Shown here: in pieces, positions 21,048 through 33,340 of the stretch
How positions within the stretch are numbered: position 1 is the first letter of the stretch
How the letters are laid out: the number at the start of each line of letters is the position of its first letter
From: Ulva prolifera
Lineage: Eukaryota; Chlorophyta; Ulvophyceae; Ulvales; Ulvaceae
DNA length: 64,000 nucleotides
NCBI GenBank assembly: GCA_023078555.1
Contig: CM041198.1
Span: 6,672,924-6,736,923, forward strand
Direction of reading: 5' to 3'
The notes under the pieces: generated by a model
Databases searched by the model: none
Told to the model about the DNA's origin: nothing
What the model saw: only the letters and a program-made list of their open reading frames with translations
Position numbers and translations under genes: made by a program

Positions 21048-22299
21048 TACGGGTGCGGTGGACCTGTTCACGTGCGCGCTGGCAGCGATTATACATATTG
21101 CAACGGCTGCGAGGTCGCAGCAGTCAACCCCAGTATACAGTCTGTTGCAGGCTCAAGCTTCGTTGGCATTCGGATTGGACAACCCGGCTGAGGCAGCACA
21201 GCAGGTCATCGATGCGGTACACCTCTGGTGATGCGGCATCCCACATGAGCCCATAGAGGGGCGCGTGCAGGATGCACAACGTAAGGCCACGAACTGCAGG
21301 CGCACTACGACAACATGTGGCTGGCTTGCTCGCGACTACATGTTCAGGTCAGGTGCATGAAACTTGGCAGCACTCTTGAGGCGTGTAAAGTCAAGTACTT
21401 CTGGATTTATTGTGCCGTGTCGTGTAGTATTGGGCATTCGCAACTCCGAGGTCACGGGACCACACGTGCTATGCGTGCGGCATAGCATAGGTGATAGTGC
21501 ATCACCCTCGATATCCCCATGGAGGTGGATACCACACAGCCACACTGCTAAGCAGCGGGGCCTTGGAAGTGGACTGGAGGCCACGCCAGGTGTGCGCCGC
21601 GTCGCCGTGCCGTGCGGAATGCCTTGTGCAACATAGCAGGTAGCAACGTGTGTGGCAGTCCAGTGATATGACCGCTACACCATTGGACCGCCACAACGTG
21701 ACGTTGATGAGGCAGTGAGGCAGGCCTCCAAGACGCAGACCTCCATGACGCAGGCATCCATGACCCATACGTAACATTTGTGTCCCGGTTGCACTTGAGG
21801 ACACAGTCGGGCAGGCAGGTAGCATCGCCGGACCTGCCGCGGCGTGCCCGAAACGAAACGGAGGCTTCGCTCACGCGCGTCGCCGCCACTACAGAGAGAA
21901 CACCATATGTGTCGGGGCTCACACACGCATCAAGGCTGCACTCAAACGGCCGCTTGGACATCTTTGCATAGGGAAGGCAGTCTTCTGGGAGCTGAACTGG
22001 GCCTCGTGTGATGCCAGCATAAGGGCACGGCCCAACAGGAGACTGCCTGGCTGGCATTCCTGATTGCAGCATACCGAAGTCCTCAACACCCGACCTGTAC
22101 ATGGAAACATGTGCATATACTGCAGGCGCCCCCCCGCGGTGTCCTCGCCAGCCAAAGCCCGCATCCTGCACTCCAAGTGGCCCCGGCCCTGGCCCAATGA
22201 CAGCAGGCCACATGGCCACCGATGACACCGTGGGCACTGACAACGAAACGCAGCACGGTAGAGGCCGGGAGAGAGCGCCCGCCATGCAAAGCGGTACTG

Positions 22300-22400
22300 G
22301 GCCGCTTTGCAGCATTTCCAGGGCTGCCACCCAGGAATGGAACTGAATATTTGGATGTTTTACATAATACATGATCGGGCCCACTGACCCAACACTGGGG
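22300..22400 (+). repeat. Dispersed repeat 2, copy 3
   Basis: CTTTGCAGCATTTCCAGGGC, then a short AT-rich part, then GATCGGGCCCACTGACCCAA. It aligns over about 95 bases with the reverse complements of 10870-10985 and 19600-19692. Confidence 0.55.
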
Positions 22401-23213
22401 CAAAGAGGGGCGACCTAATTCAGATTTACTTGACTTTACCTGCAGCTCGGGTCAAATGGCCAGTGCGTGGCAAGATGTCATTGGACGGGGCGGTGTAAAT
22501 TGCATTGCCCGTGTGGCATGAAAAGAGCGGGGCAAGCAGCACGGACATGTAGCGACGAAGGTGTGCACCAGGGAGCGCCCGCATTGTTTTGACAAGCGAG
22601 ATGCTACCACGTCACCCTCGCAAGCGTGATTTATCGGCAACAACCAGTCCGCGATCATCATAGCAGCAGGCGAAACACCGAATTTCCAACATACACCGTA
22701 ATGATCTTTGTGATGGATGATCAGGTTTCCGTGTGATACCTGCTGGTATGACGATCGCAACAGCTGGCCTTGCCTTCGCAACCGAGATGCGTGCATGAAC
22801 CATCGCGCCTTCGCGCTGGTCCTGCGTTGGACCGGTCCGTGGGATCAAATGTTAAAAAAATCTCGCCGCGCACCCGGAAAACTTAATGTTTGCATATTCC
22901 TAATGTGCATCTGTTGGACTGTTGATTCACGCAAGGGTGCTGTTGCTTCTTGCACGCGTTTTCGGTGCGAGGTTATCAGCAACACCCTTGCGTGTCCTGT
23001 GCCACCTCGGAAAAAAAGGGGAGCTGTGAAGCATAAGTACAGGCTGTTTGTCGGTAAGACACCAACCAGAATCACAAGTGAAACCCCCAGTCCGCTCGAG
23101 CGACAGCAAGCAAAGCGAAGCAGGATGCCGGGCGGTTGGGGCACATACTGCCAAAATAGCTGCATATGCGGGACAAACAGACAATATCAACGAATTTGCC
23201 CGTGTAGGCAAGC

Positions 23214-23265
23214 ATGCTAGGCGTGAGGGCGTGACCACAATCGGCCACTCCCTCACGCCTAGCAT
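23214..23265. repeat. Hairpin with perfect 16-bp arms
   Basis: ATGCTAGGCGTGAGGG (23214-23229) and its exact reverse complement (23250-23265) are separated by 20 bases. A second overlapping pair, GTGACCAC / GTGGTCAC, uses the loop and the right flank. Confidence 0.85.
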
Positions 23266-24109
23266 CCTTGGCTACCATGTGGTCACAAGTTTAGGATGCA
23301 TGCTCGGGCGTTCCACAGTTATCCGAACACTTGTCCAATGCTTTCAATATTGAGAATCAAGTCATTGATGTTGCTCAAGAGAGCTATCCGCACCACCTGC
23401 TGGAGTGCAGCGACGCAACTTGGGAGTTAGGCATTGGCACATTGCACCAAATCGTCTGAAATCAGCTGGAAACAATTCACTCTATATTGAGAAGGGACAG
23501 AACACGGTTGTCTGGAATGACGTTGATAGGGCAGGCGCAATGTGCTGTCGACCAAAAGTCGTCCGTTGCCGCAGCAGAACCTGTACGACATGCCTTTCGA
23601 CTGCAGAGGTGACGACATTCATCCACGTAATGAATGAAGCTTATTCGAGTTTCGCACACGTTAATGGTTGTAGATTGAGTTTTGTGAACAAGCAATGCAC
23701 ATGTAAGCGAGGGTGGCGTGGTGGCATCGCGCCTGGGAAACGACCAGGCCTTCGACGGCGACGGTGTGAGGCATGAAGCGCTAGTCGTCGCCAGGCACAG
23801 CCATCATACATATGCTCTCATCACCCGGCTGCCCTTCTGTACCGGACGTCGACGTCATGGGACACGTGCACGCAACACTGTGGCATGCGCCCATATGCAT
23901 GAATAATGACATCAGAATATTTACGATAATTAACAATCTATTATAGGAAAAATGATATGTTTAATCAGATATTCAGATTCAGGCTGGACAGATGAGATCA
24001 TGATCCTGCAATGATCTGCCATGGTGCTCCTTGCTTGTGCCCAGGTGTCGCATCTCGAGTTATGTAGCACTGCAGTGCTGGTCAGCTCCGCAAACATCGC
24101 ACAAAAGCT

Positions 24110-24150
24110 TGTGTTACAAGGACAAAGCCGGAGGGGCCGGTAGCGTACGG
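24110..24150 (+). repeat. Dispersed repeat 1 (YKDK repeat)
   Basis: TGTGTTACAAGGACAAAGCC followed by GGAGGGGCCGGTAGC; closest to the reverse copy at 6842-6888. Confidence 0.7.
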
Positions 24151-24706
24151 AAAGACAACGACCGGCCTACTGTTGTATTGCGTGCAACGTAGCAGAGCTG
24201 TGGTATTACAGCTCTCGTTGCACGGATCTATTGATAAACATACCAAAACCGATAGATCTGCAATATCTCGCATATGTATTGCCTGCAAGCTAGTGCATGT
24301 CATGCCTATGCACGACATCACTGCATGCTGCAGGTGTCACTCCATGACAGACAACACGCTGCAGCGCGCTGCCTGACACCATGCGTGTCATGCATGAGGC
24401 ATGACCGCGCTGGGCGCCAGCATACAACTCCGCCCGAGATATCGAGACGAGCTTTCCGGGAAGACATATTCGGCCGCGGGAGAGTTAGCTGAGTATGGTC
24501 AACTGTATTCCATTCAGAAGATGTCAGAAGTGACTGCTGGGCAAGTTTATCGTCGCTTGACTATGGTTGTGGTAGCGATGGTGATGTAGGCCACGACGAC
24601 ATCCACGTTGTTACAGGATCAATCTCACCGCATTTTTCAGGGCATTCTTTCCGAGCTGTGGAATCCTGTTTACTGGAATATTTAGCATTCTAGATTTGAG
24701 GATATC

Positions 24707-27700
24707 ATGGCGCCATCTGAAAGCGATATAGCATCCGATGAATCTAGCAGTCAGTGGAATGGGGACTCAGACGACAGCGAGGACGATCTACATGGCAGCG
24801 TTGACAATGTTACATCCAATAGATCAACCCGGCAGACTAAGAGGGGCTCTGCTTCCGCTTCTGCGAAGTCTGAGCCTGGAAAACGGCCTGCGAGCCAACG
24901 AGGAGAACGTTCAGCTCGTGCTTCGCATCCACCGAAGCCCGAGACTCAGCGAAGTCGGACTTGCGGGGCGAAAGAAAGTCTTTCAAATAAGCAGAAACAA
25001 CGTGGAGCTAGCTTTGAATCGCAGCCGTCTATGCTTGCAAGTGACACCCCGCAGCAGATAGCTGCTGCCTCAGTCGAGCAACCAGACAACGACAATCCGA
25101 CCAATGCGCACCAGGAACCAGACTGCACGGCCAGTGAACAAGCCGATGAAGATGCTGCAGCGGTAAGAGCTGCAAATATCAAAGCTCTGCTGAGCGATAC
25201 TGTCCAGGCAGAGCGCACAACACTCATGCCCAAATTCCTGAAGGTGAGATTTCTGTCTGGGAGGTGCTCCCGTATCCTCCACTGCGGACTTGCAAACAAA
25301 AACTTTGTATGATAGCCTCATTGGATCGTGATTGTGGGTCCCCAAATGTAGCAGCGTGTGTCCTCTGCCGCCATGGCCTGTTCAACACCAGGTGTCCAGG
25401 GCCAGCCTCAGCACAAACTAACGAACAGTACTTCTGATCATCAAATGAATGCGGCTGATGACTCATTCATTCTCTTCTGATTTCTGTAGATTCGGGAGGG
25501 TGAAAAGCAGCTTCGCAAACCATTCTCCTCGCCACAAGATGGTGCCCCTGCAAGGTCCAAAGACCTGTTGCGGCGCCTTTCTGCACGAAGGCTATTCGTG
25601 CCTTGGGGCGGAGGGAATGCGAATTTTGTGCCAATGCACCTTCAGAACATACCAGCGCTGGAGGAGGAAGAACCAGCTGAGCTGCCTTTAGAGGACGCTG
25701 CACCGGCGCCACCTCCCAAAGGTCCAACAGTCCCACCAGACGAGGCAGGAGAACCTCTTGTGTTGTGGGAGCCAGGTGTGCCTCACAGCATCTTCACGCA
25801 TATGTGCTCCGGGAATCACGTCCAATGCGCCCCTCTGTGGCACCAGAACTTTGCTGAAGGCAAGATTACCATCCTCTCCAGAGCCAGCCTGTATCACTCG
25901 GAGAAAGACGCAAAGTTCTGGTGGTCTGCATTTCTGGCCTGTATCTCTGAGGTACATGCCTGCATCCTGTGCTTTTGCCACATCGGCCAGTCTTGAGGCC
26001 TGTTCTGCCCTTGCATGGCGACAGCCATAGCAATGTGTCTGCCATGAGTCCATCGAGTTTCACGTGGAATTGCATCCACCTGGCGCCTCAAAGGAGCCTG
26101 AACCGTGATATTAGCTGTCCTTGCGCAGTAGCATCAGGTGCCAGAGCTTGCCCTACAACGATGTACGGCACACCATTGCCAACAGCACCTTGAAACACAG
26201 CACCAGGCCACAAATTTCACCGACCTCACTGGGCCAGTGTTCAACGTGTATGCCGGGCGACGAGGGCCACATGCAGGGGAGGGAGAGGAGGGCAGCCCCG
26301 TTCGAGTCGCCGACATGCTCACGAAGTTCCTGCGAGAGCATCAGCGCGATGGCCTGCAGTTCCTGTTCGACTGCGTCACCGGCCGCAAGGCGAAGGAGTT
26401 CGACGGCCTCGGCTGGTGAGGCTGCCGCCTCTCATCTGTGTCTCATCTGCACATGCCACATGTATATCTTCGGGATCCTGGTTTGGGAATGTGTGCTTGA
26501 ATGTGCTTGAGCAGCTGGACAAGCAGGCTTCCCTCGCTCCGGCTGTGCAATGCGTGTTACCTTTCAAGGTGAGAATTGGTTGCAGCAGTTTGCGACCGGG
26601 CCACCCGGGCGTTGGCTGAGTTTTGGTCTGACACAGTGTGCTCGAGTGCAGCATCCTGGCCGATGATATGGGCCTCGGCAAGACGCTGCAGGGCGTTGCG
26701 CTACTGTGGACGCTGCTGCAGAACGGCGCACCCGCCCTCGGGGGCACACCGATAGCTAAGCGCGTGATCATCGTCTGCCCGACCAGCCTCGTCAGCAATT
26801 GGGACAGCGAGTGCCGTAAGTGGCTCATGGTGCGCTCCTTACCTGTTGCGGGGATTTGGCTAGACTGCCACAGCAGCAGCACGACATGTGCGCAGCCCCC
26901 ATCCACGACGAGCATCACGGACTGTAGCGAGACCGGAGGGGGGCCTCGCACATCAATCGGGCATTGCATTAGTTAGGCATTCGCATGGTACAGTGTGCCC
27001 AGAAGCACCGACTTCTATCATGTGGATGCCGAAACATGGCACCCTCCCGGGCAGGAACGTGAAGGCAGTGCCCCCTTCGGTGCAGGGCAAGGCGCGCACA
27101 AAGCCACTGTGCGAGGCGAAGCGCGAAGACATCATCCACTCCGTCACGGAGTTCCTCGGCCGCTCGCGCCCCTTCGACGTTCTCATCGTGTCGTACGAGA
27201 CCTTCCGCATCCACAAGGGCCTCTTCCTGAAGCCTGGCGCCGCGCCCGTCGACCTCATGCTGTGTGACGAGGCCCACCGCCTCAAGAACGCCGACTCGCA
27301 GCTGTCCGTGGCACTCAACGAGCTGCCGTGCCGCCGGCGCGTGCTGCTGTCTGGCACTCCAATGCAGAACCACCTTGACGAGGTGCCGCCCCCTCCCCAG
27401 CCGTGTGTGGCTTCCAGTGCTGTGATAGCGGTCGGTTGATTCGCCTCACCTTGCCCCCCCTGGATTCCTTGTGCATGCGACGTGCGGGGCTGCTGGGTTT
27501 GGCGAGAGCGTCTGCCCTCTGTGTCAGCTGTTTTGATGCCAGCTGCCTAGCACACGCCTGTAGCCGCAGCTGACAAACCTCATACGGCGGGGTGCTTCCC
27601 TGCAGTATCAGGTCACCCGTTGTGGTCGCATCCAGTCATCCCACGATTGTTTAGACTGTCAACGGGGACTGCAGCTGACAAAGCTCATACGGCCCGGTGC

Positions 27701-29726
27701 TTCCCTGCAGCGTTGGGTGGCTATGTGAGTTTCTAGGGCCGGCATCTAGGGACGGCACGAAGTCTAGGTTTGCAATCACCTCGTCTCGCGCCGAGGACTA
27801 GGTGGCACCAGATGACCCAAAGATGACCTAGCAGTCGTACGATGCGACCTCGGACTCGTACAACTCACCTCGGAATAAACCGATTTGACCTAGGAATCGT
27901 ACGGTTTGACCTCGGATTGGCCAACGTCACCTCGTTTGGGGTGTGCAGGCAGGAACAAAGCAGAGGCGCGCTTGTTCAAACAATATATAGCAATGCAATG
28001 CAACGTATTGAACCCACAACCTCCACAATAGTCACTTGCATGATTTCAACATCTCTGTGTGCGTGTTCAAGCACATGCCCTTCTATGTCTTCTACCCAAA
28101 CCTTTTCTTCACAGGCGCCCACTGCTGAGGCGTACCAATTCTGCAGCTGTGCAATAAACACCATCGTATCAACAGTGCTCACCTTCAATCGACTTCGAAT
28201 CTCATCATGAGTCTTTATGTATTTTGTTGTAGTACGTTCATGCCTTAAGCCTATGCACTTGCATGTCTGCCATGTAGTCCCCAAACAGTGTCTGGTAGTG
28301 TTTCAAGGCCCTGTGGGTGCTGTTTGACATAACAGGACCTCTGCCCCATCCGAGATGGGCGGTTCTTTCACCTCGAACTCGATACGTGCTTCGCACCGAG
28401 ATCGTTGACCTTGAACTAGAACGAGGTCCTCGACCTGCACTTTGTGCCATCCCTACCGGCATCGCTGCCAGCTGGGCCATGCTGGCAGATGTGAAGAGCT
28501 GCCGCACCTGCCTACCTCATCATGCTGCCTAGTGCTGAGGTGTCCACCTGGTTACAGCGCCTGGTTCTGTGGTATGCAGTTCTACGCGATGGTGAGCTTC
28601 TGCAACCCGGGCGTACTCGGCGGGCCGTCAGAGTTCAAGCGCAAGTTTGAGAACCCCATCCTTGCGAGCCGCGAGCCGACGGCCAGCGCGGAGGCCGTCG
28701 CGCGCGGTGAGCAGGTCTCCGAAGAGCTCAGCAGCCTCGTCAACAACTTCATCTTGCGCCGCACCAACACTCTCCTCTCTAAGTTCCAGCCCCCCAAGGC
28801 GCGTGCCCCCTGCCGCTGTCGGCTCACCCCCTCAGTCGTCGTCATGCATGCGTGCACAGCGGATCACCATATACGACATCCATGCAGTATTTTAACACTT
28901 TCCCTTGCCGGATTGCTCCTGCTGCCTGCGCTGTATGCCTGAAATGTATGCCTGCCGTCGCTTCCTTTTTTGCTCTTGTTTTTTTGCCCATGCATGCGCA
29001 CCGCATTGCGGCTCACAGGGCGCCACCGTGCAGTTGGTCGAGGTCGTGTGCTGCAAGATGACGCAGCTGCAGCGGGACATCTACAACCACTTCCTGGAGA
29101 GCAAGGCGGCGGCGCGGCTGCTTGGCGACAGCGCCGCGAAGAAGGGCGGCGGCACACAGATCCTCACCGCCATCAACGCGCTCAAGAAGCTGTGCAACCA
29201 CCCGAAGCTCATCTACGACATCATCCACGGCCGCGAGCAGAGCAGCCTCACGGGCTTTGACGGCTGCGCGCAGTTCTTCCCTCCCGGTGCGGCCTGCTGC
29301 GTGCTGCGTGCTCTGTCATCACCGTCCACCCGCAGGTGCACGAGGACAGTTGCTGCGTGCGGCATTCGCGCTGGCGTGTTTGCTTGAGACGCCAGCTTCA
29401 TTTTTTCCCGGTGCTGGTTTGGGGGGCCTTGCGGTGATTTGCTACAGTGTCGCTGTGCCTGAGGAAGCGGTGGTCACAGGTGTCTTTGACGACGGCCGGC
29501 CGAACCGCGGCGGCATGGCGCTCGGCTGGGAGGTGCTGTCGGGGAAGTTCGCAGTTGTCGCCAAGATGCTTGCGATCCTGTGGAAGCAGACGGACGACAA
29601 GATCGTAATTGTGAGCAACTACACGCAGACGCTCGAGCTCCTCGCACTGCTGTGCCGCCAGCACGAGTACCCGTTTGTACAGCTCGACGGTAAGACATCT
29701 CAGAAGAAGCGACAGAAGCTCGTGCG

Positions 29727-29763
<37 letters not shown>

Positions 29764-32700
29764 ATGCAACTGGCCAAGACAACGCACCAGGGCGCCCGAC
29801 TGCTATTGGTCACTTTCAGCTGTGGTGCAGGTCGATGACTTCTGCGACAGCTCGAAGCGGAACTTTGTGTTCCTGCTGAGCAGCAAAGCCGGCGGCTGCG
29901 GCCTCAACCTCATCGGCGCAAACCGCCTCATCCTGTTTGACCCCGACTGGAACCCCGCAACGGACAAGCAGGCCGCGGCGCGCGTCTGGCGCAACGGCCA
30001 GCGCAAGCATGTCTACGTCTACCGCCTCCTCGCCACAGGTCCGACCCCTTCTCGTCACTTCAGCATCGCCGTGAATGCTGCCTGTTAGCTGAATACCGCT
30101 TTCCCGTCCAATGTCAGGGCTCCCCGCTGTGCACACCTGTAACCATCCCTGTCTGTGCGTTGTCGGGCTGCAACTAGGTCAGGTGACGGGCCACACCCAT
30201 CCCGGCATCATGAGCTATCGGGATGGTCGAGGCACATGATCAGCCGGAATCTCAGCGGCGTGTCTGCGGGCTCTGGGGAGTCTGCGGCATGCAACAGGCG
30301 CGGAAGAGGGGTGCAGGGACGCTCGAGGAGAAGATCTTCCAGCGCCAGCTCTCCAAGGAGGGCCTCAGCAACGTCGTCAACCAGAGCGGCAAGAGCTCTG
30401 CGAGCCTGCTCTCGTCCGAGGACCTCGCGGACCTGTTCACGCCGGAGTTCGACTCCTTCTCGAGCACGTACGAGGGCATGGTCGAGGCCGACCTCAACAA
30501 GGGCGCCTCCGGCCGCTGGGTCGAGATGACGCAGGAGGAGAAGACCGCCGCTGTGCTGCGCTCGCAGGTGCGCTGGGGCGCATGCTTTCCTGGGCAAACC
30601 TGCTACGAGCAATGCTGTGATGCTGCCTGTGATGCTGCCTCTAGCGGTTCAAGGCGCGGCTAGTGCAGTGACTGTGCCTGTGGAATGTATGCGTGGCATC
30701 GGACTCGTCAATTCCGGGCCAGCTGCTCGATGCCGCACTGGCATGGCGCAGATTCTGCGGTTCCCCTGGCGTCTGACGCGACAGTGGGATGTATGCGCAT
30801 ACATGCGTGGCATCGGACGCGCGGCTGGCCTTCGCCAGGTGCGCACTGGCGCGTCGGCAGCATGCGCATCGCGCGGCCGGGTGTATCGGCACAAGGGGCA
30901 GAGGCTTCCACAGAGTGAGGCGAAGTCCGTGGGTGATCCTGTGAATCACGGCACTCGCGAACGGTGGCGGGGGCGGCGTGCAGATCGAGCAGCCATCGGA
31001 GGACGAAGTGAAGGACTGGGCGTGGCACAGCAGCGTGGACAGCGTGGACGACGAGGTGCTGCGCGTCGTCGGCGGGGAGTCCGTGTCGTTCGTCTTCAGC
31101 CTGCACGTGCCCGGCTGCGAGGTGCAGGAGGTCTGCGGCATCGTGCCCGGCGGCCGGGGGGCCGGCGGTGGCGGCGCTGCTGGCGCAGGGCAGGGCAGAC
31201 TCGGGGCGGGCCGGTGCGTCTCTGACTGTTGTGTTTGGTGCTGCGGCGCGCGTTGCCCTCAAGGCTCCCCCATGCTGCTGGCCCAGCAGCGGACGCAGGG
31301 CAAGGGTGCTCTGTGGTTGACTCAACCTGACCGCAGCTGCTCTGTTGGCACCATGCAGCCAGTTGATGTGTAATGCTGTCATCACAGTCATGGAAAGGGG
31401 CTGTGAGCACAATTGTAGGCCATCATCACTTGTATCATCTTCATGTGTGGCCATGGCAGTGATGGTTATTCCACTGATTTGGGATGGGCAGGTGCGCTGA
31501 GTGCTTGGGGCAGTAGTCAGAGCCATCATCTTTGGCCTATCAAATCGAACAAGCTTGGCATTTTTGTGGGGCTGCACTCTTCGACAATAGTGCACCAGTT
31601 TACTTGATCACCTGCAAGACATGTCTTGGCAGGATTGGTGCAAAGCACTACAGTGGTTATTGGCTCCAGCACCCCGCTTACTTCAGGATGAAGGCCGCAG
31701 GGCAAGCACTAACATGTGCGGACGGTGTCTGCAGGGTGGGGGGCCCTGGCCACCGCAGAGGGGCCTTGCCATGCCTGTTGACACGGAAATCGTGTCCAGC
31801 AGGCAGCGCGCCCGGCACTGCGGGAGCACTGGGGGGCTCGCAATGCCCGAGCATGCCAGCGGCCGGGCCACGACGGCCTGGCGGGGGCCTCGGGCTGCGG
31901 CGGACGGGGGGAACTGGAACTATGCCGCGAAAGAGCGCGCCTGCTGCAGCCCAGCAGAGCTGCAGCAGTTTCGGGGCTGCTGCTCGGAAGATCGAAGGTA
32001 TGCAGCATGCTGCTTTGCCTGGCTGCCACTTGGCGCAAATTCGCCCCAAAGGCCTGGTGCCCCGCACACGACCAGCCTGGCTGTGAGTTGGCATGCGTGC
32101 ACGCAGCAGTTCGTGCGTCCAAGGCGTGCACGTCATGACTGAGCTGCAGCTGTCGAGAAGAAACGTGCTCAACATAGGGATGTGTGCACTAGCTTGTGGT
32201 CGACAATTGCCGGAAGGGCTTGTTTCTTGCCTGTGTCGAATCGAAGCGGACACATGGCTTTGTGTGAGGTCAGTGTCTCGGAGTGGTCGTGGCTGGTCTT
32301 CGTATTGCTGCCATGGAACAGTGCGAGGCTTGAGTCCACCGACATGTCTCGAGGCCATTACTCAGCGGCTGCAGTCTCGAATGATTGACGCTGGAGGCTC
32401 GCGTGTGCAGGCGGTGAGGAGGGCAGGCTGGGGGGTGACGAGAACGAACAAAGGTTAGCAAATGGTGCGTTTGATTCAAAGGGACCTTGTCACACTGCGG
32501 ACGAAACTTCAATGCATCTCTCACGCAAAGTGCAACAGCAGCGCCTTGCTGCTGACCGCGCGAGTCCTTCCGCCGACTAGTTTTTTTTCGTGCTGCAGGT
32601 TGCAACGCAGAGGAGGCCAACGCCGCGTCGAGTGCGCAGCACACAAAGCGGAAAATGGAGGACTCCAGAACACATGTGTCGACATCGAGCAAGCAGGGCT

Positions 32701-32786
32701 TGCAAGATCGCGCGGCGAAGCGTGCGTCCGTGGACAGAGGGCTGCTGGTGGAGATTGAAGATGACGATTTTGTTGCAGTGCCTTGA
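24707..32786 (+). CDS. RAD54: RAD54 DNA-repair translocase (SNF2 family)
   Basis: Thirteen exons with consistent phases: 24707-25243, 25490-25775, 26277-26415, 26652-26829, 27086-27382, 28580-28798, 29019-29286, 29480-29721, 29831-30038, 30317-30567, 30984-31213, 31735-31997 and 32599-32786; about 1101 residues. RAD54 remodels DNA with RAD51 during homologous recombination in the nucleus. The sequence shows the pre-helicase [11 protein letters not shown] and PLVLWEPG motifs, Walker [14 protein letters not shown] (about 323-335), CDEAHRLKN (about 438), [36 protein letters not shown] and ARVWRNGQ, then [17 protein letters not shown]. The tail EDDDFVAVP resembles the end of plant RAD54 as I remember it. 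The first about 180 residues are acidic/basic and disordered. Intron 6 appears to be GC-AG. Exon 12 is the weakest: reading on from exon 11 would instead end at 31373. Confidence 0.92.
27566..27710 (+). repeat. 40-bp direct repeat in RAD54 intron 5
   Basis: Forty bases starting GCAGCTGACAAACCTCATAC and ending CTTCCCTGCAG occur at 27566-27605 and again, with a few changes, at 27671-27710. Farther on (27840-27935) several looser copies of GACCTCGGANTCGTAC-like words follow. Confidence 0.8.
29727..29763 (+). repeat. Poly-C tract (37 C) right after a splice donor
   Basis: The RAD54 intron-8 donor (exon ends 29721, GTGCG) is followed at once by 37 C residues. This creates proline- and glycine-run shadow frames on both strands. 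Confidence 0.9.
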
Positions 32787-33340
32787 AGATGATGAAGCTG
32801 TTCGACGAGTATATATATACATCAACAGCCCCGCTATGATTAAATTGTGTTGCTCTTTTACACGACACGCGGCTTGCACACCGATGGACGTGACAGCACA
32901 GGCGTGCAGGATCGTTGTATCATTGGCGCCACCTCGGACACAGTAACAACAGCTGCGCCAGTCGTCTCGACAGTACTCAACCCGCTCGATAACTTGACGT
33001 AATGGCGTCACTTGTTGTGCCATGTTGACGCCCTTGTCGCGTTATCGTGAGGCGCACTGAGGGATTCCGGGATGCCACTGAAAACTTTCATCTGGCATGC
33101 CACACCGCGTGGTGTGATTCACTGCGGTCGCCGCGCGCGGCATCATTACCCCTTTGGCAGCTGTTCTACAGATGGAAAATGACTTCATTGAAGCTAACGT
33201 AAGAGCTATGCACGTCTTCTATGAGGAAGGGTAGTCTACAGACTCATGGCTTCGCGCATACTATCTTGTCCGTGACTGTTGTTGGTCCGTTGCGCCGCTC
33301 GCCTGTGGTTGGAAGGTAGGGGCCAGCACTCGCAACAGCA
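32787..33340. other. Intergenic spacer between RAD54 and the TRAF-domain gene
   Basis: Includes the RAD54 3' flank and the 5' flank of the gene starting at 33341. No further exon or strong motif is seen; a TATATATA-like run near 32811 is probably part of the 3' flank. Confidence 0.4.

Larger units (their letters stand above)
21048..24706. other. No supported gene; repeats only
   Basis: Long minus-strand frames at 21.5-22.4 kb and a plus frame at 22.7-23.2 kb exist but lack consistent exon structure. Dispersed repeat 2 (22300-22400), a hairpin (23214-23265) and a YKDK-repeat copy (24110-24150) are listed separately. The promoter of the RAD54 gene should lie near the right end; no clear TATA box is seen. 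Confidence 0.35.

Noticed and set aside
25776..25951. Extension of RAD54 exon 2 to a later donor (GTACATG at 25952)
   Set aside because: It keeps frame but inserts text unlike RAD54. The earlier donor at 25776 joined to 26277 gives a seamless [20 protein letters not shown] junction.
29398..29787. Poly-Gly and poly-Pro frames on both strands
   Set aside because: They are translations of the 37-base C homopolymer inside an intron.
31922..32786. A separate small two-exon basic protein starting at ATG 31922
   Set aside because: It is phase-consistent, but its end matches the RAD54 C-terminal tail and it lies on the same strand directly after the RAD54 exons.
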